From Iodobacter fluviatilis (GTDB lineage: Bacteria; Pseudomonadota; Gammaproteobacteria; Burkholderiales; Chitinibacteraceae), in assembly GCF_004194535.1 (NCBI RefSeq), contig NZ_CP025781.1, forward strand, positions 1,178,001-1,242,000: 64,000 bases of DNA. Direction: 5' to 3'. The first letter of the stretch is position 1, and the number at the start of each line of letters is the position of its first letter. Below the pieces are notes generated by a model. That model saw nothing but the letters and a program-made list of their open reading frames with translations. It searched no databases and was not told the origin of the DNA. Made by a program: the position numbers and the translations under genes. Below are positions 48,307 through 57,725 of the stretch, piece by piece.

Positions 48307-49320
48307 ATGTTGTCACACCTACGCTTTTTTAAAAGCTCATTTATTATTACGCTACTGGGCTTGGCTGCCGCCTACGCCTTAGGCGGCCCTAAGGCCATGT
48401 TTATTGCCGCTATTTTATCGGTATTAGAAGTATCGCTTTCTTTTGATAATGCGGTGGTCAATGCCACGGTATTAAAAGATATGGATGCCGTCTGGCGTAG
48501 ACGATTTATGACCTGGGGCATGTTAATTGCCGTATTTGGTATGCGGGTTATTTTCCCTGTATTAATTGTGGCGGTGATTGCCCAGCTTAGCCCCTGGGCA
48601 GCGCTCACCTTAGCTATCCAGCAACCTGAACAATACGCAACCACATTAACCTCTTCGCATATTATTGTGGCAGGTTTTGGTGGCGCTTTTTTAATGTTGG
48701 TATTTTTAAAATTCTTTTTTGATCAAAATAAAGAAGTGCATTGGTTACCTATTCTTGAATCACCCTTAGTTAAAATGGGTAAAATGGGCGGGGTTGAAAT
48801 TGGTATTTGTTTAGCGATTGTTTACTTTATTTCCACGCAACTTGCTCTCCATAACCAACTCGATTTTATCCTAGCGGCCATTACAGGAATTATTATCTAT
48901 ATCATTGTGGATGGATTTGGTGCTTTATTGGGTAGCGAAGAAAACCACAGCCAAACTGTGGTGGTAAGAACAGGTTTTTCTGCATTTATGTATTTAGAAG
49001 TATTAGATGCTAGCTTTAGCTTTGATGGTGTCATTGGCGCATTTGCCTTATCTAATAATATTTTTATTATTGCAATTGGCCTAGGGATTGGCGCAATGTT
49101 TGTTCGATCCCTAACGATTATGTTTGTAGAGAAAGGTACTTTGGATCAATTTAGATATTTAGAGCACGGTGCTTTTTATGCCATTGGTGCCTTAGCTTTT
49201 ATTATGTTTATCGGCACTTTCCATGAAATTCATGAGGTTATTACTGGCTTGATTGGCGCAATATTTATTATTGTTTCCTTAATTGCCTCACTGCGATACA
49301 AAAAAAATCATTCTAGCTAA
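48307..49320 (+). CDS. DUF475 (TerC-like) integral membrane protein
   Basis: The product is 337 residues with about nine membrane segments. It contains the pair of acidic membrane motifs common to TerC and DUF475 proteins: LEVSLSFDNAVVNATVL near residue 40 and EVLDASFSFDGVIGAFALS near 230, which suggests metal-ion transport. Its cation and physiological role are unknown. It is followed by a strong terminator and is probably monocistronic. Confidence 0.88.
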   Translation: MLSHLRFFKSSFIITLLGLAAAYALGGPKAMFIAAILSVLEVSLSFDNAVVNATVLKDMDAVWRRRFMTWGMLIAVFGMRVIFPVLIVAVIAQLSPWAALTLAIQQPEQYATTLTSSHIIVAGFGGAFLMLVFLKFFFDQNKEVHWLPILESPLVKMGKMGGVEIGICLAIVYFISTQLALHNQLDFILAAITGIIIYIIVDGFGALLGSEENHSQTVVVRTGFSAFMYLEVLDASFSFDGVIGAFALSNNIFIIAIGLGIGAMFVRSLTIMFVEKGTLDQFRYLEHGAFYAIGALAFIMFIGTFHEIHEVITGLIGAIFIIVSLIASLRYKKNHSS

Positions 49321-49330
49321 CATCCCACAG

Positions 49331-49358
49331 AAGGCGATTCCCCATCGCCTTTTTTTTT
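49331..49358 (+). terminator. Rho-independent terminator after the DUF475 gene
   Basis: Stem AAGGCGAT (49331-49338) and ATCGCCTT (49344-49351) with loop TCCCC, followed by a run of T. Confidence 0.92.
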
Positions 49359-49529
49359 GCTCTCTTTTATCGCCATTTTCTGACGAAAAACTAAAACTAT
49401 CCTTCTTTTTTCTTTCACGAAATAGCAATAAAACATTGCCCGCTTATCAGTTTACTCAATTAATTATGTTACATTTAAACAAATTAGTTCTACCTTTTAA
49501 ATACCATCCTGACCTAAGATGAGAAAACC

Positions 49530-51146
49530 ATGAAAGTTAAGCACAAGCTAATCTTATTATCTGGCAGCCTACTCGGTATTATTTTAATGCTAGCGGTGCT
49601 TAGTCTTAGCTGTTTAGAAAATGGCTCTAAAAAATTTCAAACCACCATTGCAGATCGAGTGATGCCCTTAGTGCAACTCAAGTCTGTATCAGATATGTAT
49701 GCCATCAATATTGTGGATACGGTGCATAAAGTCACCAATGGCAGCATGAGCATCGCAGCCGGCTTAAAAAATGTCCAAACCGCCAGAAAAACCATCAAAG
49801 AGCAATGGCAGACCTATCACGCCACCGAGCTCACCGCTGATGAAAATAAGCTGGTAGAAATCGCCGATAAAAATATGTTAGCCGCGGGAGCTAGCTTTGA
49901 TCAGCTCGAGAAACTCTTAGCCAGCAATAACTTTGCGGCCATCAATGAATATGCCGCCACAACGCTTTATCAAAGTGTTGATCCTATTACCGACACGGTA
50001 GATAAACTAATTAAACTGCAACTGCACGTAGCACAAGAAAACTTAGCTGCATTTAGCAGTAGCCACGATCAAGCCTTGGTTGGCGGCGCAGTATTTGTGA
50101 TTATCGCCACCTTATCGGGTATTTTGCTGTCTGGCTGGATTTTGCGCTCACTACTCAACGATTTAGGTGGCGAGCCTAGTGATATGCGATCCGCAGCCAC
50201 ACGAATTGCTGAAGGCGATTTAGCCTCACCTGTGCATGTACCAAGCAATATGCGAGATAGCTTAGCTGGCGCAATGGAATCAATGCGCACCCAACTGGCC
50301 GCCCTTGTAGAAAACATTCAAAACTCATCTAACCAACTTGCCACCGATGCCGCACAAACCCGCAGCAGTAGCCAAGAAGTACACGAATCCGCAGGAGAGC
50401 AAAGCGATGCCGCCGCTCGGATGGCTGCCGCAGTCGAAGAGCTTTCAACGGGAATGTCGTATCTTAAAGATTATTCAAGCTATGCCTTTGAAGTCGCCAC
50501 CGCCTCTGGCAAACATGCCGAGCAAGGTGCGCTGGCTTTAAATGAGCTGACCAAAGAAATGCAAATTGTGGCCGATAGCGCCCATACCGTCACCGACACC
50601 GTTAACCATTTAGAAGAACATAGCGCCAGTATTGGTCGTGTAGCAAGAGTGATTCAAGATATCGCCGAGCAGACTAATTTACTCGCCTTAAACGCCGCCA
50701 TCGAAGCCGCCAGAGCTGGCGAGCAAGGCCGTGGCTTTGCCGTTGTGGCTGATGAAGTTAGAAAACTCGCCGAGCGCACCACCCAAGCCACGCGTGAAAT
50801 TCAGGAAACCCTTAGCACCATAGCCAGCACCACACATACAGCAGCCAGCAATATGCGCAATAGCTTACGCCAAACCGAGCTTGCCTTAGAGCACGCCAAC
50901 CACAGCAGTGAAGTGCTGCTTTTGATTAAGCAAAGCGCTGCTGAAACCAAAGAAGCCATGGCGAAAATCTCCGATGCCTTGGCCGAGCAAAACACAGCAG
51001 GCCAAGAGATTGCCGTGAATGTGCAGCTGATTGCCGTGATGACAGAGCGCTCCTTCTCTGCATCAAAAGAAATCAATATCGCCGTGGATCATAATGCTGA
51101 GCTGGCGCAATCGCTAAGACTAGCTGCGGTACGCTTTAGTTGCTAA
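49530..51146 (+). CDS. Methyl-accepting chemotaxis protein
   Basis: The product is 538 residues. A membrane segment (about 8-30), a four-helix-bundle sensor region (about 35-185), a second membrane segment (188-210) and a HAMP region follow in order. The signalling hairpin reads [34 protein letters not shown], shown here as the conserved tip region near residue 390. It relays a ligand signal to CheA and CheW. The ligand is not predictable. It has its own promoter region after the terminator of the preceding gene and converges with the LysR gene, overlapping it by four bases. Confidence 0.93.
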   Translation: MKVKHKLILLSGSLLGIILMLAVLSLSCLENGSKKFQTTIADRVMPLVQLKSVSDMYAINIVDTVHKVTNGSMSIAAGLKNVQTARKTIKEQWQTYHATELTADENKLVEIADKNMLAAGASFDQLEKLLASNNFAAINEYAATTLYQSVDPITDTVDKLIKLQLHVAQENLAAFSSSHDQALVGGAVFVIIATLSGILLSGWILRSLLNDLGGEPSDMRSAATRIAEGDLASPVHVPSNMRDSLAGAMESMRTQLAALVENIQNSSNQLATDAAQTRSSSQEVHESAGEQSDAAARMAAAVEELSTGMSYLKDYSSYAFEVATASGKHAEQGALALNELTKEMQIVADSAHTVTDTVNHLEEHSASIGRVARVIQDIAEQTNLLALNAAIEAARAGEQGRGFAVVADEVRKLAERTTQATREIQETLSTIASTTHTAASNMRNSLRQTELALEHANHSSEVLLLIKQSAAETKEAMAKISDALAEQNTAGQEIAVNVQLIAVMTERSFSASKEINIAVDHNAELAQSLRLAAVRFSC

Positions 51147-52048
51147 GCCTTTAAAGCCAGCTCTAGCAGATCCAAAAAAACCCGTGTTTTAGCGGGCATT
51201 AAGCGCCGCTCTGGAAACACAGCCCAAGCCGCCACGGGGGGCAAACACCAGTCGGGTAAAATACGCACCAACTCGCCCCGCTCCAAATAAGGCTTCGCAA
51301 AAGATTCGCTAACCGCCGCAATCCCCTGCCCACGGCAGGCCATACGGATGAGTAATTGAGGGGAATTGGCGCAAAATTTAGGCTGTGGCTGTATATGCTG
51401 CGTAGCCTTACCCTTTTGCAAAGCCCAAGGCAGCGCGCCGCCGCTGCTTTTTAATATCGCCAAGGTATGGTGGTTATTTAACTGCTCCGGCCCATCCGGC
51501 AAGCCATTCACCGCCACATAGCATTGCGATGCATATAGGCCCACATTAAATAACGCAATCCGCCTAGCAGCCAGCATGGCATCACTCGGTAAATCCCCCA
51601 TCCTTAGCGCTAAATCAAAGTTCTCTGCCAGTAAATCTACTCGGCGTGGGGATAAATCTATTTCTAAACGAATTTGCGGATAACGCTGACTAAATGCATG
51701 TAAAAAATCATCCAACACCAAAACAGCAAAATCTCCAGGTAAAGACAGCCGCAATAAGCCGCTCGGCTCGGCTTGCCGATGCTCCACCAGCGCCACGGCC
51801 GCATCCAACTCATTGGCAATCTGCCGCGCATGCTCCAACACATGCAGGCCAAACTCGGTAAGCACCAATTTACGGGTACTACGTAGCAATAATCGCTCGC
51901 CCAATGCCGTTTCCATATTGGCAATTCGCCGCGATACGGTGGATTTAGGCAGCCCCATCCGTTCAGCAGCGCGGCTAAAGCTACCTGCATCCGCCACACG
52001 AGCAAATAGCAGCAGATCATTGGCTTCTATTTTCATAGTTTCGACCAT
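51143..52048 (-). CDS. LysR-family transcriptional regulator
   Basis: The product is 301 residues (297 if started at MKIEAND, 52036). The N-terminal winged helix-turn-helix is [35 protein letters not shown], and the rest is a periplasmic-binding-like effector domain ([15 protein letters not shown]). It is divergent from azoR, with a perfect palindrome at its own start region, so it probably controls azoR and itself. It falls in the CrgA-like or DntR-like branch by its RRIANME region, but the effector is unknown. Confidence 0.92.
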   Translation of the reverse strand: MVETMKIEANDLLLFARVADAGSFSRAAERMGLPKSTVSRRIANMETALGERLLLRSTRKLVLTEFGLHVLEHARQIANELDAAVALVEHRQAEPSGLLRLSLPGDFAVLVLDDFLHAFSQRYPQIRLEIDLSPRRVDLLAENFDLALRMGDLPSDAMLAARRIALFNVGLYASQCYVAVNGLPDGPEQLNNHHTLAILKSSGGALPWALQKGKATQHIQPQPKFCANSPQLLIRMACRGQGIAAVSESFAKPYLERGELVRILPDWCLPPVAAWAVFPERRLMPAKTRVFLDLLELALKA

Positions 52049-52068
52049 TGTTCCATTAATGGAACAAT
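52047..52068. promoter_or_regulatory. Perfect 22-base palindrome, likely LysR operator
   Basis: Arms ATTGTTCCATT and AATGGAACAAT are exact reverse complements with no spacer. The site overlaps the start region of the LysR gene and lies 85 bases before azoR. It has the T-N11-A core expected of LysR sites. Confidence 0.72.
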
Positions 52069-52152
52069 ACTATCCATTTTAAGGACTTCTGCCCATTAAT
52101 CTCTAAGGCTACATTAGCATTATTCCAAGACACAACGAGCAAGAGAGCTGAC

Positions 52153-52752
52153 ATGAACATCTTACAAATCAACTCCAGCGCACGCAGCAACGGTGCTTTC
52201 TCTACACAACTGGCTAATGTGCTGGCGACAAAACTACTGAACAGCCACGCAGGCTCAACACTGGTGTTACGCGATCTCGCCACCAATCCACATCCAGTAC
52301 TGGACGAAGCCACTTTAGCCGCGCTGATGACCGCTGCTGAAGCGCGGACCGCAGCCCAAGCCGCCAGCGTTGCCAAAAATGATGCATTGATCGCCGAAGT
52401 ACAAGCAGCAGACACGCTCATCATTGCCACTCCGATGTATAACTTTGGCATTACTGCTCAACTTAAGAACTGGATCGACGCCATTGCCCGCGCCGGTGTT
52501 ACTTTTAAATACGGCACCAACGGCCCAGAAGGCTTACTAATAGGCAAAAAAGTGTATGTAGTTCTCACCCGTGGTGGTGTGCATCGCGGCACAACAGGCG
52601 ACACCATCGCAGACTATATGCGTACCGTTTTAGGCTTTTTAGGCATGAGCCAAGTGGAATTTATCTACGCCGAAGGCCTAAACATGGGCGATGAAATGCA
52701 AAGCAAAGGCATCAGCCAAGCCCACAGCGAAATCGAACTGGCGGTGGCTTAA
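52153..52752 (+). CDS. azoR: FMN-dependent NADH azoreductase
   Basis: The product is 199 residues, a flavodoxin-fold enzyme. [24 protein letters not shown] is the FMN phosphate-binding start. [32 protein letters not shown] and the LTRGGVHRG segment are characteristic of AzoR. It reduces quinones and azo compounds with NADH, probably as protection against electrophilic quinones. The start ATG at 52153 follows AAGAGAGC. Divergent regulation by the LysR protein is likely. A pirin gene follows after a repeat, and quinone-related pirins are common partners. Confidence 0.95.
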   Translation: MNILQINSSARSNGAFSTQLANVLATKLLNSHAGSTLVLRDLATNPHPVLDEATLAALMTAAEARTAAQAASVAKNDALIAEVQAADTLIIATPMYNFGITAQLKNWIDAIARAGVTFKYGTNGPEGLLIGKKVYVVLTRGGVHRGTTGDTIADYMRTVLGFLGMSQVEFIYAEGLNMGDEMQSKGISQAHSEIELAVA

Positions 52753-52801
52753 GGCAAAGTTCTGCAGACACAAAGGACACAGAGTTTTAAAACGGAAAGT
52801 C

Positions 52802-52861
52802 GTAGGGCGGGTGCAACCCCGTGTATTTATTTAGCATGATTCGCGGGTTGCACCCTGCGCT
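52802..52861. repeat. Short GTAGGGCGGGT palindrome
   Basis: GTAGGGCGGGTGCAACCCC (52802-52820) pairs with GCGGGTTGCACCCTGCGC (52843-52860) to form a stable hairpin after azoR. The end GTAGGGCGGGT is also the exact inverted partner of ACCCGCCCTAC at 53187-53197, so the two may be the ends of one element enclosing the family E repeat. Confidence 0.65.
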
Positions 52862-52931
52862 AACCTGTTTGCTTTTTTTCCGCAAACAAGGAAAAAACGT
52901 AGTAACAACGATCTCAGCATAGGGCTTTCAT

Positions 52932-53160
52932 GTCCCCTTGAAACACGCCGTAGCAAGGAACAAGCGGGGCGGGGGATCGCTTGGGAGCGAGGTACGAGCC
53001 AATCCCGCCCGCCGCCGACTCGATTGTCCGCAGTGCAGGGGCCTTCGTGTTTCGTGGGGTGGCCTTCTTTGGCTTCGTTTCTTGGCCACGCAAGAAAGGA
53101 AGGTCCAGCGGGACGCCCGCACCAAAATTAACGTGCCGAAGGCACTAAAAAGATCTTTTT
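52932..53160 (+). repeat. Family E dispersed repeat, copy 1
   Basis: About 230 bases from TCCCCTTGAAACACGCCG to GGCACTAAAAAGATCTTTTT. Strong similarity to 59366-59601: shared blocks include GAGGAACAAGCGGG or its variant, CTCGATTGTCCGCAG, TTTCTTGGCC and CCGAAGGCACTAAAAAGATC. Open frames cross it on both strands but differ between copies, so it is unlikely to encode protein. Confidence 0.8.
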
Positions 53161-53248
53161 TAATTTGGTTTACGAGTACGGAGTGAAACCCGCCCTACGA
53201 AAAAAGACTTGGGTTTTGTTTGCACAGTTAAATAAATGGAGATACACC

Positions 53249-54106
53249 ATGAACACCGAACTGGTAACTCGTCCACGCACTTTAGAAAGAAAAGTACAGG
53301 GTCGCCCAGTGATGGAAGGTGCGGGTGTCAAAATTAACCGTGCGCTGACCCAATCTTTGCAACAAAGACTAGACCCATTTTTAATGCTAGACGCCTTTAA
53401 AAGCGACGATCCGCAAGACTATCTGGCAGGTTTTCCAGAGCATCCACACCGAGGCTTTGAAAGCGTCACCTATATGATTGCCGGCAAAATGCGCCACAAA
53501 GACAGTGCGGGCCATGAAGGCTTACTAGAAAACGGCGGTATGCAATGGATGACGGCCGCCAGCGGTGTCATGCATTCCGAAATGCCCGAGCAGGAAAACG
53601 GCCGTATGGAAGGCTTTCAGCTATGGCTAAACCTGCCAGCAACCGAAAAAATGAGCGCGCCTTGGTACAAAGATTTTAAAACCGTGCCCAGTGTAACCAC
53701 CGACGCCGGTGTGGCGGTGCATGTGATCGCGGGCCAAAGCCACGGCACGAGTGGCCTCGTTGAAAAAGCCGCCACCCAGGCGCTGTATTTAGACTTGCAT
53801 CTGCCCGCTGGCAGCGAATTCACCCAAGCCATCCCTGCCGGGCACAATGCCTTTATCTATGTTTATCGCGGTGATGTAGAGATTGAAGGCTCTGCGGTTG
53901 CCAGCGAGCAACTGGCCATTTTTGCTAACGATGTAAATAGCGACGGCATCCGCATCCAAAGCCCCGCCGCCAGCCGTGTGCTGCTGTTTGCTGGCCAGCC
54001 GCTCCAAGAGCCCATCGTGCAATACGGCCCGTTTGTGATGAACTCTCAAGCAGAGATCTCGCAAGCGGTGGCTGATTTCAGGGCGGGGAAGTTGGGGGCT
54101 TTGTAA
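53249..54106 (+). CDS. Pirin family protein
   Basis: The product is 285 residues when started at the ATG at 53249, which has GGAG eight bases upstream; the longer frame enters the repeat. The bicupin fold is indicated by FPEHPHRGFESVTYMIAGKMRHKDS and GGMQWMTAASGVMHSEMP, which hold the histidines and glutamate of the metal site. The C-terminal cupin has HNAFIYVYRGDVEIEG. Some bacterial pirins are quercetin dioxygenases, others bind enzymes; the role here is not known. It follows azoR, separated by a 500-base repeat-filled gap. Confidence 0.92.
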   Translation: MNTELVTRPRTLERKVQGRPVMEGAGVKINRALTQSLQQRLDPFLMLDAFKSDDPQDYLAGFPEHPHRGFESVTYMIAGKMRHKDSAGHEGLLENGGMQWMTAASGVMHSEMPEQENGRMEGFQLWLNLPATEKMSAPWYKDFKTVPSVTTDAGVAVHVIAGQSHGTSGLVEKAATQALYLDLHLPAGSEFTQAIPAGHNAFIYVYRGDVEIEGSAVASEQLAIFANDVNSDGIRIQSPAASRVLLFAGQPLQEPIVQYGPFVMNSQAEISQAVADFRAGKLGAL

Positions 54107-54203
54107 AACGGTTTGCTACAACGCAAGATATGATTAACTTTCAAGATAGCTGCTAACTAAAACAAGATAGTTCAGCATGTGTACAGGCGCATGCTGATTT
54201 TTT

Positions 54204-54752
54204 TTATTGGTGACGCTCATTACTCACCACCACCAACATCTGTGCCTGCATCTCTCCCACGCTGCGAGTGCGATGCGGGATAAGCGCATTAAAATACAAT
54301 GAATCCCCTGCACTAAGTTGCACCGTTTCAGTCGGAAACTCAATCTCCACCACGCCTTGGTGAACAAATAAAAACTCTTCCCCTTCATGCTCCACAAAAG
54401 CTGAATCCGCAAAATCTTCTGGCGGGTAGAGCATAAAAGGCATCAGCTTCTTAGCCGCCATTGCCAAAGCAATGCTCTCGTACGCACGGCGCGGCCCCAG
54501 CGCCGGATCACCCAAACTGCCCCGCTCATCTGCCCGTGTAATACAAACTAATTCCCGGTTATTGATGGCAGAAAATAACTGCTCCACATCGACATTCAGT
54601 GCTTTAGATAATTTCAAGGCTACCGCAATCGATGGCACGCACACGCCCCGCTCTACTTTAGATAAATAACTTTTAGTCAGCCCCACTTTCTCTGCCAGTG
54701 CTTCTAATGTCCAACCGCCCTGCTTCCTGAGTAACTTCAGTCTGATATTCAT
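54204..54752 (-). CDS. XRE-family regulator with C-terminal cupin domain
   Basis: The product is 182 residues. The N-terminal helix-turn-helix is LLRKQGGWTLEALAEKVGLTKSYLSKVERGV. The C-terminal cupin (about 110-180) has EHEGEEFLFVHQGVVEIEF and FNALIPHRTRSVG. Proteins of this layout sense a small metabolite with the cupin and repress or activate a catabolic operon. It is divergent from the aldolase/DapA-like pair, which it probably controls. Confidence 0.92.
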   Translation of the reverse strand: MNIRLKLLRKQGGWTLEALAEKVGLTKSYLSKVERGVCVPSIAVALKLSKALNVDVEQLFSAINNRELVCITRADERGSLGDPALGPRRAYESIALAMAAKKLMPFMLYPPEDFADSAFVEHEGEEFLFVHQGVVEIEFPTETVQLSAGDSLYFNALIPHRTRSVGEMQAQMLVVVSNERHQ

Positions 54753-54794
54753 AAGTAAATAGTTACATTCTCAAAAAAATCTATTTTAACACAT

Positions 54795-54806
54795 GACACA
54801 AGTGTC
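54795..54806. promoter_or_regulatory. Candidate operator for the XRE-cupin regulator
   Basis: GACAC-AA-GTGTC is a palindrome in the divergent gap. The halves recur just downstream as ACACCGTGTCAT (54816-54827), so two related sites flank the start region of the plus-strand genes. Assignment rests on position. Confidence 0.5.
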
Positions 54807-54853
54807 TTATTATAAACACCGTGTCATTCAGCACATTACCGCTAGGAGGATCT

Positions 54854-55636
54854 ATGTCAAGCACCTTGCACTTATCTAAAACCGAACTTATCCATATTGC
54901 TCAGCAACGCTTAGATGCGGCAATCATCGATCACCCTTGGAGCGAACGGGAAAAGATCGCTTTAAGCTGCCGCATTTTATTTGACCAAGGCCATGATTCA
55001 GGCTTAGCTGGGCAAATCAGCTGCCGTGCAGAGCAAGAAAACACCTTTTACACTCAGCAATTAGGCTTAGGCTTTGATGAAATAACTCAATCTAACCTGA
55101 TTCATGTAAATCATGATCTGGAAGTCATCAGCGGTAGCGGTATCCCCAATCCGGCAAACCGTTTTCACACTTGGATCTACCGGGAACACCCAGAAGTAAA
55201 TTGCATTATTCATACCCACCCACTCTATGTTGCCGCCCTATCGATGCTGGAGCAGCCGCTGATTATTTCGCACATGGATACCTGCCCGCTCTATAACGAT
55301 TGCGCCTTTCTGCCGCAATGGCCGGGTGTACCGGTAGGCAATAGTGAGGGTGAAATTATTTCTCAGGCACTTGGCAATAAACGCGCCATTCTGCTGGCCC
55401 ACCACGGCCAGCTGGTAGTGGGCACAACAGTTGAAGAAGCCTGCTATTTAGCCATCCTGATCGAGCGAGCCGCAAAATTACAATTACTCGCCATGGCGGC
55501 CGGAGAGGTCAAGCCTCTGCCACCGCAATTAGCAAATGAGGCTCATGACTGGATCTCTACAAAAAAACGTAACTCCGTCAACTTTGATTATTACGCCCGG
55601 CGTGCAATCAATATGCACCCAGATTGCCTGCTTTGA
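54854..55636 (+). CDS. Class II aldolase/adducin family protein
   Basis: The product is 260 residues, started at the ATG at 54854 behind a strong AGGAGG; an upstream in-frame start (54821) has no such site. The metal site is shown by CIIHTHPLYVAALSM and the later LLAHHGQLVVGTTVEEACYLA. LSCRILFDQGHDSGLAGQISCR is the N-terminal family pattern. These zinc enzymes cleave or epimerise sugar phosphates or related hydroxy acids; the substrate is unknown. It is followed 42 bases later by a DapA-like gene, and both are divergent from the XRE-cupin regulator, which suggests a two-step catabolic route for a keto or hydroxy acid. Confidence 0.88.
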   Translation: MSSTLHLSKTELIHIAQQRLDAAIIDHPWSEREKIALSCRILFDQGHDSGLAGQISCRAEQENTFYTQQLGLGFDEITQSNLIHVNHDLEVISGSGIPNPANRFHTWIYREHPEVNCIIHTHPLYVAALSMLEQPLIISHMDTCPLYNDCAFLPQWPGVPVGNSEGEIISQALGNKRAILLAHHGQLVVGTTVEEACYLAILIERAAKLQLLAMAAGEVKPLPPQLANEAHDWISTKKRNSVNFDYYARRAINMHPDCLL

Positions 55637-55678
55637 TTCACAAAGCAAATGACCGTATTTAATATTGGAGAACAAATT

Positions 55679-56560
55679 ATGAAACCACTCTTTCACGGCA
55701 TTATCGCCTATCCGGTCACGCCCTTTGCTGAGCACGATGGCAGTGTCGACCTAGCACAACTCACCAAGCTCATCGACAAATTAATTAACGATGGTGTACA
55801 TGCTATTGCGCCACTGGGCAGCACTGGTGAGAGCGCATATCTGTCTGATGAAGAATGGGATGCCGTGACCAGCGCCTCCATCAGCGCCGTAGACAAACGC
55901 GTACCCATCATCGTCGGCATTTCTGACTTAACCACCAAAAACGCGATCCGCCGCGCCAAATATGCCGAGCAAGCCGGTGCTGATGCAGTCATGGTTTTAC
56001 CTGTCTCCTACTGGAAACTCAGTGAAGAAGAAATCATCCGTCACTATTCCAGTATCGGAGCCGCGCTCAGTATTCCCATCATGCTCTACAACAATCCAGC
56101 CACCAGCGGAATCGACTTATCGCCTGAGCTGATTGTGCGCATCAGTAAAGCGGTGAGCAATGTGACCATGGTGAAAGAAAGTACCGGCGATATTCAGCGC
56201 ATGCATCGCCTGAATCAATTAAGCAATGGCAGCCTGCCATTTTATAACGGCAGCAACACCCTGGCACTCGCCGCATTAAGTGCAGGGGCAACAGGCTGGT
56301 GCACCGCTACCCCCAACCTGAATGCGGCACTGCCGCTGGCTTTATACAATGCCATCAGCACTGGCGATTTAGCGGCTGCTCGCCAGCACTTTTTCAAACA
56401 ATTGCCGTTACTGCAATTCATCATGAAAGGAGGCTTACCGACCACCATCAAAGCAGGTTTACGCTTACAAGGCTTTGATGCAGGCATACCACGCGCGCCA
56501 TTGCTGCCACTTGGGGAAAAAGGCAACGATGAACTACAAACCATCCTGAACGGCATTTAA
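55679..56560 (+). CDS. DapA-superfamily aldolase (dihydrodipicolinate synthase/NAL family)
   Basis: The product is 293 residues with the TIM-barrel family pattern: GIIAYPVTPFAEHDGSVD, LGSTGESAYLSDEEW (the GSTGE site), the tyrosine in MLYNNPATSGIDL, and the Schiff-base lysine in VTMVKESTGDIQRM. The housekeeping dapA is normally in another setting, so this is more likely a catabolic pyruvate-dependent aldolase or dehydratase. The ATG at 55679 has TTGGAG upstream. It is paired with the class II aldolase gene. Confidence 0.9.
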   Translation: MKPLFHGIIAYPVTPFAEHDGSVDLAQLTKLIDKLINDGVHAIAPLGSTGESAYLSDEEWDAVTSASISAVDKRVPIIVGISDLTTKNAIRRAKYAEQAGADAVMVLPVSYWKLSEEEIIRHYSSIGAALSIPIMLYNNPATSGIDLSPELIVRISKAVSNVTMVKESTGDIQRMHRLNQLSNGSLPFYNGSNTLALAALSAGATGWCTATPNLNAALPLALYNAISTGDLAAARQHFFKQLPLLQFIMKGGLPTTIKAGLRLQGFDAGIPRAPLLPLGEKGNDELQTILNGI

Positions 56561-56711
56561 CCCGCAGCAAGGGCAAACAGGCATCAGCTCTTTCATACGC
56601 AACTTAAAGTGAATGTAAGAGCTGCCCTCGCTCACTGATCAGCCCCAACCAGAGCTGATCACCAAGCACCTGAGCGCCTGCACACTTAGCGTTAAAGTGA
56701 GTTCCCCCAAG

Positions 56712-57167
56712 CTAACTCACCCCCATCGCGTCAGCAACACTCGATGCATAGCCATTACGCTGAGCGGGCAGCTCAGACGAATATTCAACAAACTCAAACT
56801 GAATATCCTCACCAAGCATAAAATAAGCACTATCTCGATGGGTATCACTCCCTCCCGCGTGATCAAGCATAAAGCCCGCGTTTTCCAAGTTTTGCATCGT
56901 GTCTTTTAAAGACGGCACCACAAAGCCCAGATGCTTCACACCGACCAGATGTGTTTTCCAACCCGGCGCCTCCCCTATTCCACCACTTTGCAGAGCAATA
57001 TAGGCAAAATCATCGCCGATATGCAGCCAATCGATTTCCGCGCCAAACCAATCCATTTTGCCTCTGCCGCGGATTTTCCAGTGCGGAATCGCCGTTTGTA
57101 TAAAACGCACGGCTCGATCCAGATCGCTCACCGTGATATTTACATGCTCCAGATACGCTAGTTCCAT
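56712..57167 (-). CDS. VOC (glyoxalase/dioxygenase) superfamily protein
   Basis: The product is 151 residues, started at MELAYLEHVNITVSDLDRAVRF with AAGGAG eight bases upstream. The later VKHLGFVVPSLKDTMQNLENAG and DIQFEFVEYSSELPAQRN complete a two-repeat VOC fold with His/Glu metal ligands. It could be a glyoxalase-like or fosfomycin-type detoxification enzyme; the substrate cannot be read. A MerR-type promoter with a 19-base spacer drives it, facing the SoxR-like gene. Confidence 0.85.
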   Translation of the reverse strand: MELAYLEHVNITVSDLDRAVRFIQTAIPHWKIRGRGKMDWFGAEIDWLHIGDDFAYIALQSGGIGEAPGWKTHLVGVKHLGFVVPSLKDTMQNLENAGFMLDHAGGSDTHRDSAYFMLGEDIQFEFVEYSSELPAQRNGYASSVADAMGVS

Positions 57168-57200
57168 GATTGCCACTCCTTAAAATTTAAATGCCATATC

Positions 57201-57231
57201 ACTATGCAAGTTAAAGTAAACTTTAAGTCAA
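57201..57231 (-). promoter_or_regulatory. MerR/SoxR-type promoter of the VOC gene
   Basis: On the minus strand a -35 TTGACT (57226-57231) and -10 CATAGT (57201-57206) are separated by 19 bases, the overlong spacer used by MerR-family activators. The spacer contains the palindrome TTAAAGT-TT-ACTTTAA. It lies between the divergent VOC and soxR-like genes. Confidence 0.8.
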
Positions 57232-57252
57232 GCGTGTTAAGGAGCTTTTTTC

Positions 57253-57717
57253 ATGACTACTTTGATTTCAATCGGCACTCTGGCTAAACGCTCAGGGGTA
57301 AAAGCCAGCGCGCTGCGTTTTTATGAAAGCAAGGACTTAATCAGCAGCGTTCGCAGTAGCGGGCAAACTCGGCAATTCCCAAGAGAAGTGCTGCGCAGAG
57401 TGGCCTTTATTCGCGTTGCACAAAATGTGGGCCTAAGCCTTGAAGAAATATCAGCCGCACTGGCCTCCCTGCCGCAGCAAAGAACGCCAACGCCTGAGGA
57501 CTGGGCGCAGCTATCGCAATCCTGGCGGCCCATGCTGCAAGCCAGAATAGATGCGCTATGTGCATTACAAACGCTATTGGATTCCTGCATAGGCTGCGGC
57601 TGTTTATCGCTACAAAAATGCAGCCTGTATAACGCAGACGACCAAGCCCGCCATCTGGGATCTGGGCCACGGTTTTTAATGGGAGATAGTGCAGCTGATT
57701 TAGTTTTGAAAGAATAA
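57253..57717 (+). CDS. soxR: Redox-sensitive MerR-family regulator SoxR
   Basis: The product is 154 residues. The N-terminal MerR helix-turn-helix is ISIGTLAKRSGVKASALRFYESKDLISS, then a coiled dimerisation helix. The [2Fe-2S] cluster motif CIGCGCLSLQKC has the exact C-x2-C-x-C-x5-C spacing of SoxR. SoxR is activated when redox-active compounds oxidise the cluster. The classic soxS partner is absent, as usual outside enteric bacteria; here the target appears to be the divergent VOC gene. Confidence 0.94.
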   Translation: MTTLISIGTLAKRSGVKASALRFYESKDLISSVRSSGQTRQFPREVLRRVAFIRVAQNVGLSLEEISAALASLPQQRTPTPEDWAQLSQSWRPMLQARIDALCALQTLLDSCIGCGCLSLQKCSLYNADDQARHLGSGPRFLMGDSAADLVLKE

Positions 57718-57725
57718 AGGCATTT

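Noticed and set aside
52928-53186. Open frames inside family E copy 1 (and 59235-59531 in copy 2)
   Set aside because: The two copies do not keep the same reading frame, and the arginine-rich products resemble no known protein.
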